Source: Pycnopodia helianthoides
Taxonomy: Eukaryota; Echinodermata; Asteroidea; Forcipulatida; Asteriidae
Length of the DNA stretch: 64,000 nucleotides
Assembly (NCBI GenBank): GCA_032158295.1
Contig: CM063256.1
Location: forward strand, 18,124,284 to 18,188,283
Direction: 5' to 3'
The first letter of the stretch is position 1; the number at the start of each line of letters is the position of its first letter. The notes beneath the pieces were generated by a model. The model was not told the DNA's origin. It was given only the letters and a program-made list of their open reading frames with translations, and did no database searches. This document shows, one piece after another, positions 10,141 through 21,928 of the stretch. Both the position numbers and the translations under genes were made by a program.

Positions 10141-10860
10141 TTACAGTTCAAAGAAGGAGCAGCCCTCCATGTTCTTGAAATCAGTGACGTCAGCTTCCAG
10201 ACGGGATGCGCTGTTAAGCTGACATATCTTACCCTGCTGCCAGAGATTGAAGGAGTGGCATCGAGGCTCCGCCCAGCACGCCCAACCACACCCAATGACT
10301 CCCTTGGCTGTCAGGTTCTTGATCTCATGGTTGAGCAGACACTGGGGTGTGAAGCGACCGTCATCGTCAGCTGTCAGGCAGTACACGGGATGAGGGACGC
10401 GCATCTCACAAGCAGCGAACCTGGTAGAGGAACAATTAAGATCTCCCCATTTACCGTCGTTTTTTGATCGCATTCTAACGCAGTCTTCGCCTTTATCCTG
10501 ATAATGTTTTCCCTTCCAATTAGTGTAGTTGGAATCACCGATTTTTGCAGGACATGACAGTTGTCCCGGGTTGGTTAGATCTTTCTGGCACCAAATCCAC
10601 AGTTCAAACTGATTGCGACCCGTGAGACCATTTTGTATTTTCGAGTTATTCATTTCTCGCCAAATAAAATCCTGTTCTTTTTGAGATTCAGGCATAGCCA
10701 TGGCGCTTCCAGGACGATCGCAAACCCTGAACGCATCGAACCAATTCATCTTCTCAGGCAGTAAGATGTAGCAGGAGTCTTGCCAAGTCAACCAGCCAGG
10801 AGGACACACGGCTTGAAGCACCATAAAGAATTTGAAGATAAGTAAGAATACAGATTTCAT
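10141..10860 (-). CDS. L5: CTLD-PAN lectin, class B leader
   Basis: Intact ORF. I start it at the ATG 10858-10860 (MKSVFLLIFKFFMVLQA), which gives 239 residues, exactly the class A length. An in-frame ATG eight codons upstream (10884) is possible but puts charged residues before the hydrophobic core. The leader and its upstream flank are unlike class A, whereas everything from VCPPGW onward is family standard. The CTLD core reads WIWC instead of WIGC. The variable part is NNSKIQNGLTGRNQFELW and MRSKNDGKWGDLNC. Sequons NYT, NCS, NLT and NSAS-type positions occur, although the last is not a sequon context identical to NAS. The PAN domain is complete. Confidence 0.87.
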   Translation of the reverse strand: MKSVFLLIFKFFMVLQAVCPPGWLTWQDSCYILLPEKMNWFDAFRVCDRPGSAMAMPESQKEQDFIWREMNNSKIQNGLTGRNQFELWIWCQKDLTNPGQLSCPAKIGDSNYTNWKGKHYQDKGEDCVRMRSKNDGKWGDLNCSSTRFAACEMRVPHPVYCLTADDDGRFTPQCLLNHEIKNLTAKGVIGCGWACWAEPRCHSFNLWQQGKICQLNSASRLEADVTDFKNMEGCSFFEL

Positions 10861-11636
10861 GATGCAAGCTTTAAATACCAACATACTAGTATGTTTAAAT
10901 TGTAGACACGTTTCCTGTGCAAAGCAAATGACAAATCACAAGTCAGAAGCTTAAGTTCCTTCGGTCTTTGAATGAAGCGAAGTTCAGCCTGATACGCTCA
11001 TAATGTCCTCACAAATGTGAATATTGTGTGCTGTGTTGATTACTATATGGCGTTTGCATCCGCCGAATTCATGCATTCACTGACCCAAACCGAAGCTACG
11101 ATGAACATTTTCTAACCTTCAAGTTAAAATTGATACAAAGACATACGTTCAGATGGAATCAATTCGGAAACAGCAAGTACTAATTGCCCAAGTCGTCGCT
11201 AAGCAACATAATCGGGTGTCCATTTACCGTAATAATTGAAATGAAGGTGTGCATTTTTAACACTTCTCGCTTCTCCAGGCAAGTGCTAAAAATAGAGCTG
11301 GCATTTCAGACAAATTGTAAACACAATACTTATTATGAATAATGCAACGACTGGTGCTTCAATAGCTGATGCTGCAAAAAAATGTTTCAACAATTTGTAA
11401 ATTTTTAATAAAGGAATAAGGCAACAACAACCTGCGATATTCTCATTCAAATTGGTGCTCATTGTTTGAAAACAATATACAGAATTAAACCATTTGGGAA
11501 TATTGCTTTCAATCTGAAAACTCACTGCTTTGGAAGTTCATAATAAGCAGTTGATATATCTTTACCATCGTAGGTATGTAGCCACCCTCTGTTTTTTCTG
11601 CATATATTTTCACGGTAAATTTGCCACCAGTGTATC
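10861..11636. other. Class B 5' flank of L5
   Basis: Upstream flank shared with L10 (38553-39250) and L11 (44160-44870) and absent from class A copies. It begins with ACATACTAGTATGT-like sequence and contains a block around AGTCAGAAGCTTAAGTTCC. No TATA box was called. No gene. Confidence 0.5.
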
Positions 11637-11945
11637 CGACCTGGTTCCTCCTATCAGTGTGTTTGAGCGTGAAACCAGGCTATCTGCTTGTCTTCACTAA
11701 TACACTCTTGCTCTACAGAGATGTAGAACAAAGAGCCATTCCAACAGCTTTATTCCACGTACTGCATCTCTTTTGAACTCCTTGCCTGGTGCATGTTTCC
11801 CTCCACCCTACAATCTAGACTGTTTTAAGAGGATTTATCAATTCCTACATTTAGCTCCCCAAAGTTATTTTCATCTTATTTTGTTTTTCTTCACAAAGCC
11901 CTTAATACCCAGAGTGACTTTTTGCCTTGTTTGAGGTGAAATTGC
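11637..11945 (+). mobile_element. Non-LTR retrotransposon 3'-end relic
   Basis: Plus-strand pieces encode the RT-tail signature seen in full at 44898-45173 (SFIPRTASLWNSLP), here disrupted. It sits at the same place relative to the class B unit as the copies at 39250 and 44875, so it spread by segmental duplication rather than by separate insertions. Confidence 0.6.
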
Positions 11946-12511
11946 AATACAAGTCTGAATTCAAGTCACTGTAACGATATTAGCATTTGAAGATCAACAC
12001 ATTACCGTTGGTAATTTCGTTTGCTGGAATTTTAATGAGGCCGGTATGAACATGTGAAGGCAAAACATAACTCGTTTGACTGTTGGAATCCTACACGAGA
12101 ACAACACCTTTGAAATCCGCGCTTATTCAAATGTAAATAACAAAGTATTTCTTGAATTGGCTTGATATTCCGAATTCTGTCCATAATTTACCGAATGATT
12201 CCAAGATATTGAAATAACCATTAACTTATTATCCGTTTTTATGTTTATTTAAATATGATACATTTACTGCAGTATTGATTCTAACTAAAACACTTGAATA
12301 CAATTAAAGATGGACACATTACGAACTTTTTCGACTTGGATGATTTTTATTTTGAATGAGAGATCAGTGCGATTATGTCAATAAAATAAACATATTTTAG
12401 TATCAATTCTTGTTAAAACACCTGCAATAGAATTAAAGATGGAAACATTAGGACCTTTTACAACAGATGAAGTTTAATTTGAAAGAGAGATCAGTGCGAT
12501 TTTAGAACAGC
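11946..12511. other. Duplicated AT-rich spacer, no gene
   Basis: Repeated at 39600-40620 and 45190-45735. I see only duplicated unit sequence. Confidence 0.4.
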
Positions 12512-12611
12512 TTAACCATTTAGCCACTGGACCGCCCAGCCGCCTAAAGCAATACATTGTACTATGTGGTAGGAAAAAACGCTCATCAGCTTGTGTTTGA
12601 AAAAAAAAAAC

Positions 12612-12643
<32 letters not shown>

Positions 12644-13130
12644 CCAAATTAAACTTAGATATCCATTGGTACGCGTTGGTAAAGAAAATGGCAATCATTT
12701 TTTAATTTCCCCCTTCAGAGTTGACTTGTAAAATATTAACACTAATGATGATGACACAATGTTGCTTTTATGGCCAAACCCACGCTCATTTGATCAGTAT
12801 GATGCCAGTTAATACAACAACTATTGTGTTCATTTGAACCTGATGAAAAATAACCATCATAAAAATTACTGGCAGCCGTTAACGGGAGGCACTTAATATT
12901 GTTCCATTGGGACTTATCATCTCCGAACTTGAAATAATAATATGTTAGTCAATGACAATATTGACTACAAAGGACGAAAATTGTATGTAAAACACAAGCA
13001 TTATGTATGTTTTGAAAATTGAACCACGATTCCAGTATTTTACTGCAAGAGTCTTGAAAAAAAACATCCAAAGATGATTAATCACTCCAGATGTTGAAGA
13101 TCACGTGTAATAATTGTTCAATTTCTGAAT
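12512..13130. repeat. Dispersed unit segment with short CAA microsatellite
   Basis: One of five copies of a block that begins TTAGCCACTGGACCGCC (others near 40655, 45745, 50155, 58218). Here a short CAA tract (12614-12641) follows an A run. The paralogous positions at 40.7 and 45.8 kb carry much longer tracts. Confidence 0.6.
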
Positions 13131-13623
13131 ACAATCAGCAACGATTGGGTCAAAGCTGGTGATTGATGGTACGAATTCTTTACGAGGCCTTGCTAAGTAA
13201 ACAGGAATAAATTACTCGCTTCTACTCGAGACAATCATACTAAAAATAGCTGGAAAGTGAGACATTAATTGTTTACACTAGGCCTACGGCTAACTAAGTG
13301 ATTGTGACGTCACATGGGAAACATTGAAATGTGCTGCAAAAACTGGTATGAAATATTACAAATATGGTAATTTGCTAATAAAGTATTTGAGCAACTAACT
13401 TGCGAAACTCTAATTAGAATTGGTGCTCAATATTTAATGAGAATAATTATTACATGATTGATCACAAAGCGAGAAAACTGATTAGAAACTCCATGTCGTT
13501 TTCACTTCTGTTTGAAAGCCTTGCTGACAAAAAGAAAAACAACAGGTGTTTGAAGAATCATTTGCTAATTTGCTCCAACGTATTGAAGTCTCAAAAGAAC
13601 TGGCTTAAAATGGCACTGTCGTG
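13131..13623. other. Duplicated spacer, no gene
   Basis: Homologous to 41440-42000 and 46900-47545. No gene is seen. Confidence 0.35.
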
Positions 13624-13865
13624 GTAGACTTGTGGACAAGTCGTTAAATATCTGACGCGGCGATGGCGAAACGGCTCTGTCGCAACTATCATGCGAGACT
13701 GCTGCTCTGCACGAGGCTACTGCTCTCGCGACACGTAGTCGCGAGAGCAGTAGTCTCACGGAGGCCATCAGTCTCGCGAGATCATCGCCAGTGTCGCGAG
13801 ATTCGTGGAGAGAGTCGGGACGATACAACCGCAACAAACATTTAACGACTTGTTCTCTAGTCTAC
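13624..13865. mobile_element. Fold-back element, 242 bp
   Basis: The ends GTAGACT...ACAAGTCGTTAAAT and their inverse pair closely, and most of the element folds on itself. The innermost arms (13717-13732 and 13738-13753) are perfect 16-bp inverse copies around a 5-base loop, rich in TCTCGCGA. TGTCGT flanks it on both sides (13617-13622 and 13866-13871). Paralogous sequences near 42002 and 47541 have that site once and no element. Confidence 0.7.
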
Positions 13866-14336
13866 TGTCGTCGTGATCATAACGAGTCTGTGGCCAGAAA
13901 TTAGATTCTGAGGCCCTGTTAGTGTTACTGCACACACGCCCTTTGATGCTTTTGTTTGTGACGGTCAACACGCGCGCGTTTTATAGTAACTGGACGAGAG
14001 TTCAATGTTTCCATGTCCAGCCTCAAGCAGACAATGATCACGACGACATTACCCTTTTAATTAGTTACAGCGTCGATCAAACCGCTCCCATTGTAGTATC
14101 ACTATTATTAATAGACATGATATTATTGATGCTATAATCGGTTTCACAATTCATAAGAAAAATGTCTTTCTTAATAATTCAACCGCCTTGACAACATTGG
14201 TGGATATGTGCGCTATATGCCTATAAGCCTCCTAAATTATTAATGTACGCATACCCGTTATCAACGAAATTCCCTTTGTGTTTAGATATTACGTCATTGT
14301 TGCTACTTCGAATCACAAAAAGTACAACATAAATAA
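13866..14336. other. Duplicated spacer, no gene
   Basis: Homologous to 42000-42500 and 47545-48010. It holds the CGCGCG-bearing block at 13964-13980. No gene. Confidence 0.35.
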
Positions 14337-14456
14337 AATGCAAAAAATTAGTTAGTGGCCTGACGTTTCGACCCTAGCAGAGTCTTTTCTTTTAGCCTTC
14401 AAGAAAGACTCTGCTAGGGTCGAAACGTCAGGCCACTAACTAATTTTTTGCATTTA
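14337..14456. repeat. Near-perfect 50-bp palindrome
   Basis: The left arm (about 14338-14388) and right arm (about 14404-14455) are inverse copies containing TCGAAACGTC, with a 16-bp spacer. Paralogs at 42.5 and 48.0 kb lack it, so it is an insertion. The GTCGAAACGTC motif is reminiscent of Penelope-like element termini. I found no CTGATGA core, so a hammerhead ribozyme cannot be claimed. Confidence 0.55.
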
Positions 14457-14672
14457 TACTACAGGTCCTTTTGGTTGGTAAGCAGTTTGCAACAGCTAAT
14501 TCTAATTTCTCACATAAATAAAATAACACAAGTTATGTGATTCGTCGAAGCTACGATTGTGAGAGCAATTACTTACAGTTATTAAAACGTTATAACAAAG
14601 TCCTAATTGAAGTGACCAAGCTTGTAAAACACTAACACTAAATATTATGTAGTATAATCCTTCGTATGTGGT

Positions 14673-15031
14673 TAAAGGCAATGTACACCTGTGGTGTTTG
14701 GAGCCGTTCGATTATTTTACTACTATATCAATGTAGATAATGCAATAAAACTAACCTGGTGAAAATTTATGTTCAAAAGCTGTTAGCATTTTTCAGATTA
14801 CCGAATATCTGTAGCGGTTAAAGAAAAATAATCCGTCATTGGAATACACAATCTAAGACACGTTTCTTAGATTAAAATTGTTTTGGATCCATTTCTCTCA
14901 AAACACATTCCTTAGAAGGGAATCGTTTCTCTAAATGGTATATATTATGAACAGCTGCATTACTTCTTTACCAAATAATGTTATGGTCATTATTGTTTCG
15001 AGTAATAACCAAAAGTATACCATCCCTTTAA
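14673..15031. mobile_element. TTAA-flanked MITE, unit copy 1
   Basis: TTAA-AGGCAATGTACACC at the left and the inverse of TTAA-AGGGATGGTATACT at the right. Copies at 42665 and 48162 are in the same unit position, with a truncated one at 21929. It is non-coding. Confidence 0.6.
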
Positions 15032-15755
15032 CATTATTATTAGTGCTAATTGAAATTGTGTTTGAGTACCTGGCCACGTTCATGGACAGACAAATCGTAA
15101 ACTTGTCGGTAATTCATTATTAGAGCAACGATTAATCTAAAGCTATATCGTGTATAAAAGAGGTGACAACTCTTTCAACAAAAGACTATTAGTGAAAGCA
15201 ATAACAGACGATTATGCATCAATCAATTCGAATGTATTTGCCTTTCCTTGAAATTCGCCAGTTTTTTTTTCGGGGAGAGTTAATTTGTTCATTATACTCA
15301 AGTTTTGATCACACGCTGCAAAGCAGCTTCTGATAACTCATAACACAATGGTTTTATTCTTGGTCATGTAATTCGTTCTTGATCATATCTCGGCACATTC
15401 CTCCTGAAACAATTGACATTATTTATCTGGAGGATTGGATCGATGGCATCTACATTTTCAGAATGAAATCAATTAATTAACTGTTGATAACAAAACAAAT
15501 AATTGTCTTTGTCTTTAAAATTAGATATAGCATTACCAATTTGTTTTAAAGCTTCAATAACTAAGGCAACGTGTTACATGATTAAATGTTCGAAAGCAAT
15601 AAAATATTAAACGATATAGCCAATGTTTTTGATCCAAATAAAGCTGAATTCGCCCTCTAGTCCATTCTGATGTTAAGTTGAGAGATCGTTCCGATGACGT
15701 AGTTGTGTAATGGCTTCATCTTATGACTACAGTTTAATAGAGATAAACAGTTAAG
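15032..15755. other. Lectin-unit 3' flank, no gene
   Basis: 3' flank of unit L6, homologous to 1880-2391. No gene is seen. Confidence 0.35.
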
Positions 15756-15852
15756 ATGTTCTAAAAGTCAATGACGTCAGAGACTTGCCCGAATGCAAGA
15801 CAAAGGAGGAGTGGTTTGTAGGCTCCGCCCAGCACGCCTGAACACACCCAAT
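15756..15852 (-). pseudogene. Second PAN-like segment behind L6
   Basis: The minus strand reads IGCVQACWAEPTNHSSFVLHS, open, continuing GKSLTSLTFRT. The DNA still resembles the PAN-coding DNA, including the TGACGTCAG stretch that encodes ADVTDF in the true domain. It lies about 830 bp beyond the L6 stop. Confidence 0.5.
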
Positions 15853-16464
15853 GTTTGCATCGGTCAGTAGGACGGTAATCCGCATCAGTTAATAGCAAAC
15901 CCAATCACGACCATGTTTCTCATTTCTCTGTTTTCAATATGAAGTTACAAGAGCTGAGTTGTGACCCACAGTTGTTACTAGTGCAAATAAATCGTCACCG
16001 ACGCCACGAATTGACAATTTCATTAAGTTTCAGCGCTTCAGGAGCTTTACTTTTTTGAATTGCGATGATGCTTTGCAACTTTGCACCTAAGCTGACAAAT
16101 ATCGTCGCCACGAACTGACAGACACAAACCTTTCTTACTTTATTGCTGATTAATTTAGGCGAAAAGCAGTAAAAAGCACCGTATGTATGAAGTCCCCACT
16201 GCAAGAAAACTCGTTGAAAATACCCCGAAATTTTGTAGGAAAGCTTGATTTAAAAAAGATCAACTTGAGATGCTGTTTTCTCCGACTGCTACTTTTTACT
16301 GGTATTTACGTGTGTGTCAGTTTGTGGCGTAGGTGACGAAATGACTACATCTAGCGTAACACCGTAAAGCTACCAACTTTACCACAACATACGCGGCAGT
16401 GAGGAGTAACTTATCGGTGAGGTAAGACTCGACGAGTTGTACAGACTAACACTATTCTCAGAGA

Positions 16465-16500
<36 letters not shown>

Positions 16501-16567
16501 AGAATGCATATTTTGGACAAAGATTTTTACAAGTGAACTGTCTTCCCCCCAACTCGGATGGACGAGC
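15853..16567. other. 3' flank of L6 with poly-A run
   Basis: Unit flank interrupted by sequence at 15990-16350 not seen in the other 3' flanks, and a 32-A run at 16468-16499. A 69-codon ORF on the minus strand (15995-16204) has no recognisable features. Confidence 0.35.
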
Positions 16568-18984
16568 AACATCACTGAATGTCTTTATATTTTGGATGCA
16601 TTATTTTGAAACACATCTTCCACAAAGAAATCCCCTCAAATCCGACTGAAAACTCAGGCAAATCATACTTGCGTTGATCAATTTACAGTTCAAAGAAGGA
16701 GCAGCCATCCATGATCTTGAAATCAGTGACGTCAGCTTCCAGGCGGGATGCGTTGTTAAGCTGACATATCTTACCCTGCTGCCAGAGATTGAAGGAGTGG
16801 CATCGAGGCTCCTCCCAGCACGCCTTACCACACCTAATGACTCCCTTGGCTGTTAGGTTCTTGATCTCATGGTTGAGCAGACACTGCGGTGTGAAGCGAC
16901 CGTCATCGTCAGCTGTCAGGCAGTACACGGGAGGAGGGACGCGCATCTCACAAGCAGCGAACTTGGCTTCGGAACAACCGGTATCTCTCCATTTACCTTC
17001 TCCATCTGATTGCATTCTGATGCAGTCCTCGCCATCACTCCGATATTGAGTTCCCTCCCAATAAGTATATTCAGAACCCACTTTCTTACATGGACATGAC
17101 AGTTGTCCAGGTTGGGTTAGATCTTTCTTGCACCCAATCCAAAGATTAAGACCTGTATGTAAGTTTTTCATTTCTCGCCAAATGAAATCTTGTTCTTTTT
17201 GAGATTCAGGCATAGCCATGGCGCTTCCAGGACGATCGCAAACCCTGAACGCATCGGCCCAATTCATCTTCTCAGGCAGTAAGATGTAGCAGGAGTCTTG
17301 CCAAGTCAACCAGCCGGGGGGACAAGTGGCTTGGAGAACCCGTAAGATGCCGACCATCAGAAACACAATGCGAATCATCTCGTAAAAACTAAACCCCGAA
17401 TATTTGGTAAAAAGGTGCTCGTGCACTTTCTACAGTAATTGAGTAAATCAGGTTGAAACAGTTTCGATACTAGTGCCTGACAGTTTTCCCGTGTTTGGTC
17501 AGAGCTCACCACAAAGTCGTCTGCCTAGTCCAGCAGTCAGAAAAATTGTGGCAAAATTTGGTAAACAACGAGCCGTTGCTTGGAGATGGAAACAAAACAA
17601 TGTTTACATAGAGCCATACATTATATTCGCGCGCATCCTTTGTTTTCGGTTGAAGGGATACGTCACTTATCCTCATGGGATCCATTCGGATTAGAATCAT
17701 CACTTCGTATAAGTGAAAGCCATTAATTGAACAATTACGACAATGAATTCCATTGTCAACGGAACACAAAAGCACAACACAGTAATATTTGGCAGCATCG
17801 GTACGCTATGCATGTGGTTAGTAATGAAGTGCATTTATGAAACGTTTCGCTACTGAGGCCAAATGCTAGAAATAGAGCCAGAAAATCGAACGAGTTGTAT
17901 AGTATAATGGTTGAATCACTGACTGTGTCGGCACGCAGAAAGATAGAAGAGGTGCTGCGAAAGCTGGTGCTGCAAATAACGTTTAAAAGTTTGAAATTTC
18001 TAATACGGGAATAATAACAACAACCTAAGTTAACTTAATCGAAATCGGTGCTCATTGTTTGAAAACAATGTGCGGGATTAAAATAATGGGGAAATTATTG
18101 GTTTCAATCTTAAAACTCACCGCTTAGGAAGTTGATATGTAGTTAATAAATATTCCCCATTGTAGGTATGTAGCCAGCCTCTGTCTTTTCTACTGATATT
18201 TTCATTTTAAATGTGCCAACAGTGTGCCCAACCCGGTTCCTCCTTTCAGGTTGTTTGAGCTTGAGAATGTTTACCCCAAGTTGTAATTTTCTGTTATCTT
18301 GATGATACTTTCATAAACAACTGCCTGAGCATTAATCAGTATGAACATCTGATGCCAGTTGAAAAGATTCAAAATCTATTGTGTAAATTGTAACGTTAAA
18401 ATATTTTCAATACAAATAAGCGGCAATTATTAATGAGAGGCACTGCACTTAGTGTTCCTTTTATGGAATTATCCTTTCCGAACTTTAAAATAATCCGTTA
18501 TTATTAAATGACAATATTATTAACGACAACGACGAACAATCTAGGTATTCATAATAATTTGATCCATGATTCTAGTAATCTTTTCAGCAAACTCGGCCGG
18601 TGCAGAGACTAGAGGTTTGAAGATCACATGTAATTATTTCTGAAAACACTCAGCAACGATTTGGTCAAAGCTGCCTATGGACTATTTGCTATTTTGCTGA
18701 AGTCGTTGCCAAGTAGCAGTCAATCATACCAAAACTAGTTGTACATCCCGAAATTATTATTGTCTACACGTATTTATGGCTAATGCAGTGATTGTGTCGT
18801 CACATGAAAACCATCGAAAGGTGCTGCAATAATTGAGCTTGGGACCAATGGTGGTTTGCTAACAAAGTATTTGGGCAACTCAATATTTAATGAGAATATT
18901 TACATGATTGATGATAAAACAAGAAAACTGATAAGATACTCATTGAAATTGTCATTATTTCAAAAAGCAACCCACTTGCTGGCA
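16568..18984. repeat. Tandem duplication, copy 1 (about 2.4 kb)
   Basis: Carries L6 and its 5' flank. It is repeated head to tail at 18985-21401 with a shift of 2416-2417 bases and only a handful of differences by eye (for example 16854 T/C, 17325 A/G and 18300 T/G). The junction at about 18985 shares only about two bases between the two ends. The flank past the gene (17379-18984) holds the class A 5' flank, a short LINE-tail remnant at 18222-18280 and no further gene. Confidence 0.9.
16683..17378 (-). CDS. L6: CTLD-PAN lectin with shortened CTLD loop, class A leader
   Basis: Intact 231-residue ORF from the ATG at 17376-17378 (MIRIVFLMVGILRVLQA). An in-frame ATG 16 codons upstream is not favoured. 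It lacks about eight residues after WRE, where others have NNSKIQKGLVDRNQFELW and this has KNLHTGLNLW. It has an extra cysteine (SCPCKK), loses the NYT sequon (SEYTYW), and reads KWRD at the WND-type position. The linker is VPPPVY. The PAN core reads RCGKACWEEPRC. It is the most divergent intact type in the window and is present twice. Confidence 0.87.
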   Translation of the reverse strand: MIRIVFLMVGILRVLQATCPPGWLTWQDSCYILLPEKMNWADAFRVCDRPGSAMAMPESQKEQDFIWREMKNLHTGLNLWIGCKKDLTQPGQLSCPCKKVGSEYTYWEGTQYRSDGEDCIRMQSDGEGKWRDTGCSEAKFAACEMRVPPPVYCLTADDDGRFTPQCLLNHEIKNLTAKGVIRCGKACWEEPRCHSFNLWQQGKICQLNNASRLEADVTDFKIMDGCSFFEL

Positions 18985-21401
18985 AACATCACTGAATGTC
19001 TTTATATTTTGGATGCATTATTTTGAAAACATCTTCCACAAAGAAATCCCCTCAAATCCGACTGAAAACTCAGGCAAATCATACTTGCGTTGATCAATTT
19101 ACAGTTCAAAGAAGGAGCAGCCATCCATGATCTTGAAATCAGTGACGTCAGCTTCCAGGCGGGATGCGTTGTTAAGCTGACATATCTTACCCTGCTGCCA
19201 GAGATTGAAGGAGTGGCATCGAGGCTCCTCCCAGCACGCCTTACCACACCTAATGACTCCCTTGGCTGTCAGGTTCTTGATCTCATGGTTGAGCAGACAC
19301 TGCGGTGTGAAGCGACCGTCATCGTCAGCTGTCAGGCAGTACACGGGAGGAGGGACGCGCATCTCACAAGCAGCGAACTTGGCTTCGGAACAACCGGTAT
19401 CTCTCCATTTACCTTCTCCATCTGATTGCATTCTGATGCAGTCCTCGCCATCACTCCGATATTGAGTTCCCTCCCAATAAGTATATTCAGAACCCACTTT
19501 CTTACATGGACATGACAGTTGTCCAGGTTGGGTTAGATCTTTCTTGCACCCAATCCAAAGATTAAGACCTGTATGTAAGTTTTTCATTTCTCGCCAAATG
19601 AAATCTTGTTCTTTTTGAGATTCAGGCATAGCCATGGCGCTTCCAGGACGATCGCAAACCCTGAACGCATCGGCCCAATTCATCTTCTCAGGCAGTAAGA
19701 TGTAGCAGGAGTCTTGCCAAGTCAACCAGCCGGGGGGACAGGTGGCTTGGAGAACCCGTAAGATGCCGACCATCAGAAACACAATGCGAATCATCTCGTA
19801 AAAACTAAACCCCGAATTTTTGGTAAAAAGGTGCTCGTGCACTTTCTACAGTAATTGAGTAAATCAGGTTGAAACAGTTTCGATACTAGTGCCTGACAGT
19901 TTTCCCGTGTTTGGTCAGAGCTCACCACAAAGTCGTCTGCCTAGTCCAGCAGTCAGAAAAATTGTGGCAAAATTTGGTAAACAACGAGCCGTTGCTTGGA
20001 GATGGAAACAAAACAATGTTTACATAGAGCCATACATTATATTCGCGCGCATCCTTTGTTTTCGGTTGAAGGGATACGTCACTTATCCTCATGGGATCCA
20101 TTCGGATTAGAATCATCACTTCGTATAAGTGAAAGCCATTAATTGAACAATTACGACAATGAATTCCATTGTCAACGGAACACAAAAGCACAACACAGTA
20201 ATATTTGGCAGCATCGGTACGCTATGCATGTGGTTAGTAATGAAGTGCATTTATGAAACGTTTCGCTACTGAGGCCAAATGCTAGAAATAGAGCCAGAAA
20301 ATCGAACGAGTTGTATAGTATAATGGTTGAATCACTGACTGTGTCGGCACGCAGAAAGATAGAAGAGGTGCTGCGAAAGCTGGTGCTGCAAATAACGTTT
20401 AAAAGTTTGAAATTTCTAATACGGGAATAATAACAACAACCTAAGTTAACTTAATCGAAATCGGTGCTCATTGTTTGAAAACAATGTGCGGGATTAAAAT
20501 AATGGGGAAATTATTGGTTTCAATCTTAAAACTCACCGCTTAGGAAGTTGATATGTAGTTAATAAATATTCCCCATTGTAGGTATGTAGCCAGCCTCTGT
20601 CTTTTCTACTGATATTTTCATTTTAAATGTGCCAACAGTGTGCCCAACCCGGTTCCTCCTTTCAGGTTGTTTGAGCTTGAGAATGTTTACCCCAAGTTGT
20701 AATTTTCTGTTATCGTGATGATACTTTCATAAACAACTGCCTGAGCATTAATCAGTATGAACATCTGATGCCAGTTGAAAAGATTCAAAATCTATTGTGT
20801 AAATTGTAACGTTAAAATATTTTCAATACAAATAAGCGGCAATTATTAATGAGAGGCACTGCACTTAGTGTTCCTTTTATGGAATTATCCTTTCCGAACT
20901 TTAAAATAATCCGTTATTATTAAATGACAATATTATTAACGACAACGACGAACAATCTAGGTATTCATAATAATTTGATCCATGATTCTAGTAATCTTTT
21001 CAGCAAACTCGGCCGGTGCAGAGACTAGAGGTTTGAAGATCACATGTAATTATTTCTGAAAACACTCAGCAACGATTTGGTCAAAGCTGCCTATGGACTA
21101 TTTGCTATTTTGCTGAAGTCGTTGCCAAGTAGCAGTCAATCATACCAAAACTAGTTGTACATCCCGAAATTATTATTGTCTACACGTATTTATGGCTAAT
21201 GCAGTGATTGTGTCGTCACATGAAAACCATCGAAAGGTGCTGCAATAATTGAGCTTGGGACCAATGGTGGTTTGCTAACAAAGTATTTGGGCAACTCAAT
21301 ATTTAATGAGAATATTTACATGATTGATGATAAAACAAGAAAACTGATAAGATACTCATTGAAATTGTCATTATTTCAAAAAGCAACCCACTTGCTGGCA
21401 A
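18985..21401. repeat. Tandem duplication, copy 2 (about 2.4 kb)
   Basis: Second copy of 16568-18984, carrying L7. Its right end continues into the ordinary unit sequence (AAAAGAAAAAAACAACAGG), so the right breakpoint is where copy 1 joins copy 2. Confidence 0.9.
19099..19794 (-). CDS. L7: duplicate of L6
   Basis: 231-residue ORF identical in protein sequence to L6. The only coding-frame change nearby is Tyr to Asn in the untranslated-looking upstream extension. Silent differences between the two genes are very few, so this is a young duplication or a freshly homogenised pair. Domains are as in L6: class A signal peptide, CTLD with the eight-residue deletion and SCPCKK cysteine, then the PAN-like domain with RCGKACWEEPRC. 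Identical protein implies doubled dosage rather than new specificity. Confidence 0.87.
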   Translation of the reverse strand: MIRIVFLMVGILRVLQATCPPGWLTWQDSCYILLPEKMNWADAFRVCDRPGSAMAMPESQKEQDFIWREMKNLHTGLNLWIGCKKDLTQPGQLSCPCKKVGSEYTYWEGTQYRSDGEDCIRMQSDGEGKWRDTGCSEAKFAACEMRVPPPVYCLTADDDGRFTPQCLLNHEIKNLTAKGVIRCGKACWEEPRCHSFNLWQQGKICQLNNASRLEADVTDFKIMDGCSFFEL

Positions 21402-21928
21402 AAAAGAAAAAAACAACAGGTGTTTGAAGAATCATTTTGATCTTTAGATCCCATGTATTGAAGTCTCAAAATAACTGGTTTAATAAAGTACATCGTCAAT
21501 CAAACCAGTTCTATAATGTTATCACGTGACTATTATTAATAGTTGTTATGATCAATCTAACAAATTATGCTAAACTTCAAAACCTGCCTTAAAATGTGTT
21601 TCTCTTTGTTTAAGCGCCTTGGGCACTTTATTTGTGGATATGTGCGCTATGAGACACCAATATGTTTATTATAAACAAAACCCCGCTGTCTAAGAAAATT
21701 CCCTTGTGTTTAGATATGACGTCATTGTTGCCACTTCGAATCACAAATAATTATAAATAAATAATTACCATACAAATAAAATAACTCGAGCTTAATATTT
21801 GATTTGTCGAAGCTACGATCGTGGGAACAATTACTTACGTTTGTTAAACGTTATAATAAAGTCCCGATTGAAGTGACCAAGCTTGTAAAACACTTAACAC
21901 TATAATTTAGGTTTTCCTTCGTATGTGG
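21402..21928. other. Duplicated spacer, no gene
   Basis: Homologous to 42300-42660. No gene is seen. Confidence 0.35.

Noticed and set aside
14337..14456. Hammerhead ribozyme
   Set aside because: GAAAC and GTC are present, but the CTGATGA core is missing on both strands.
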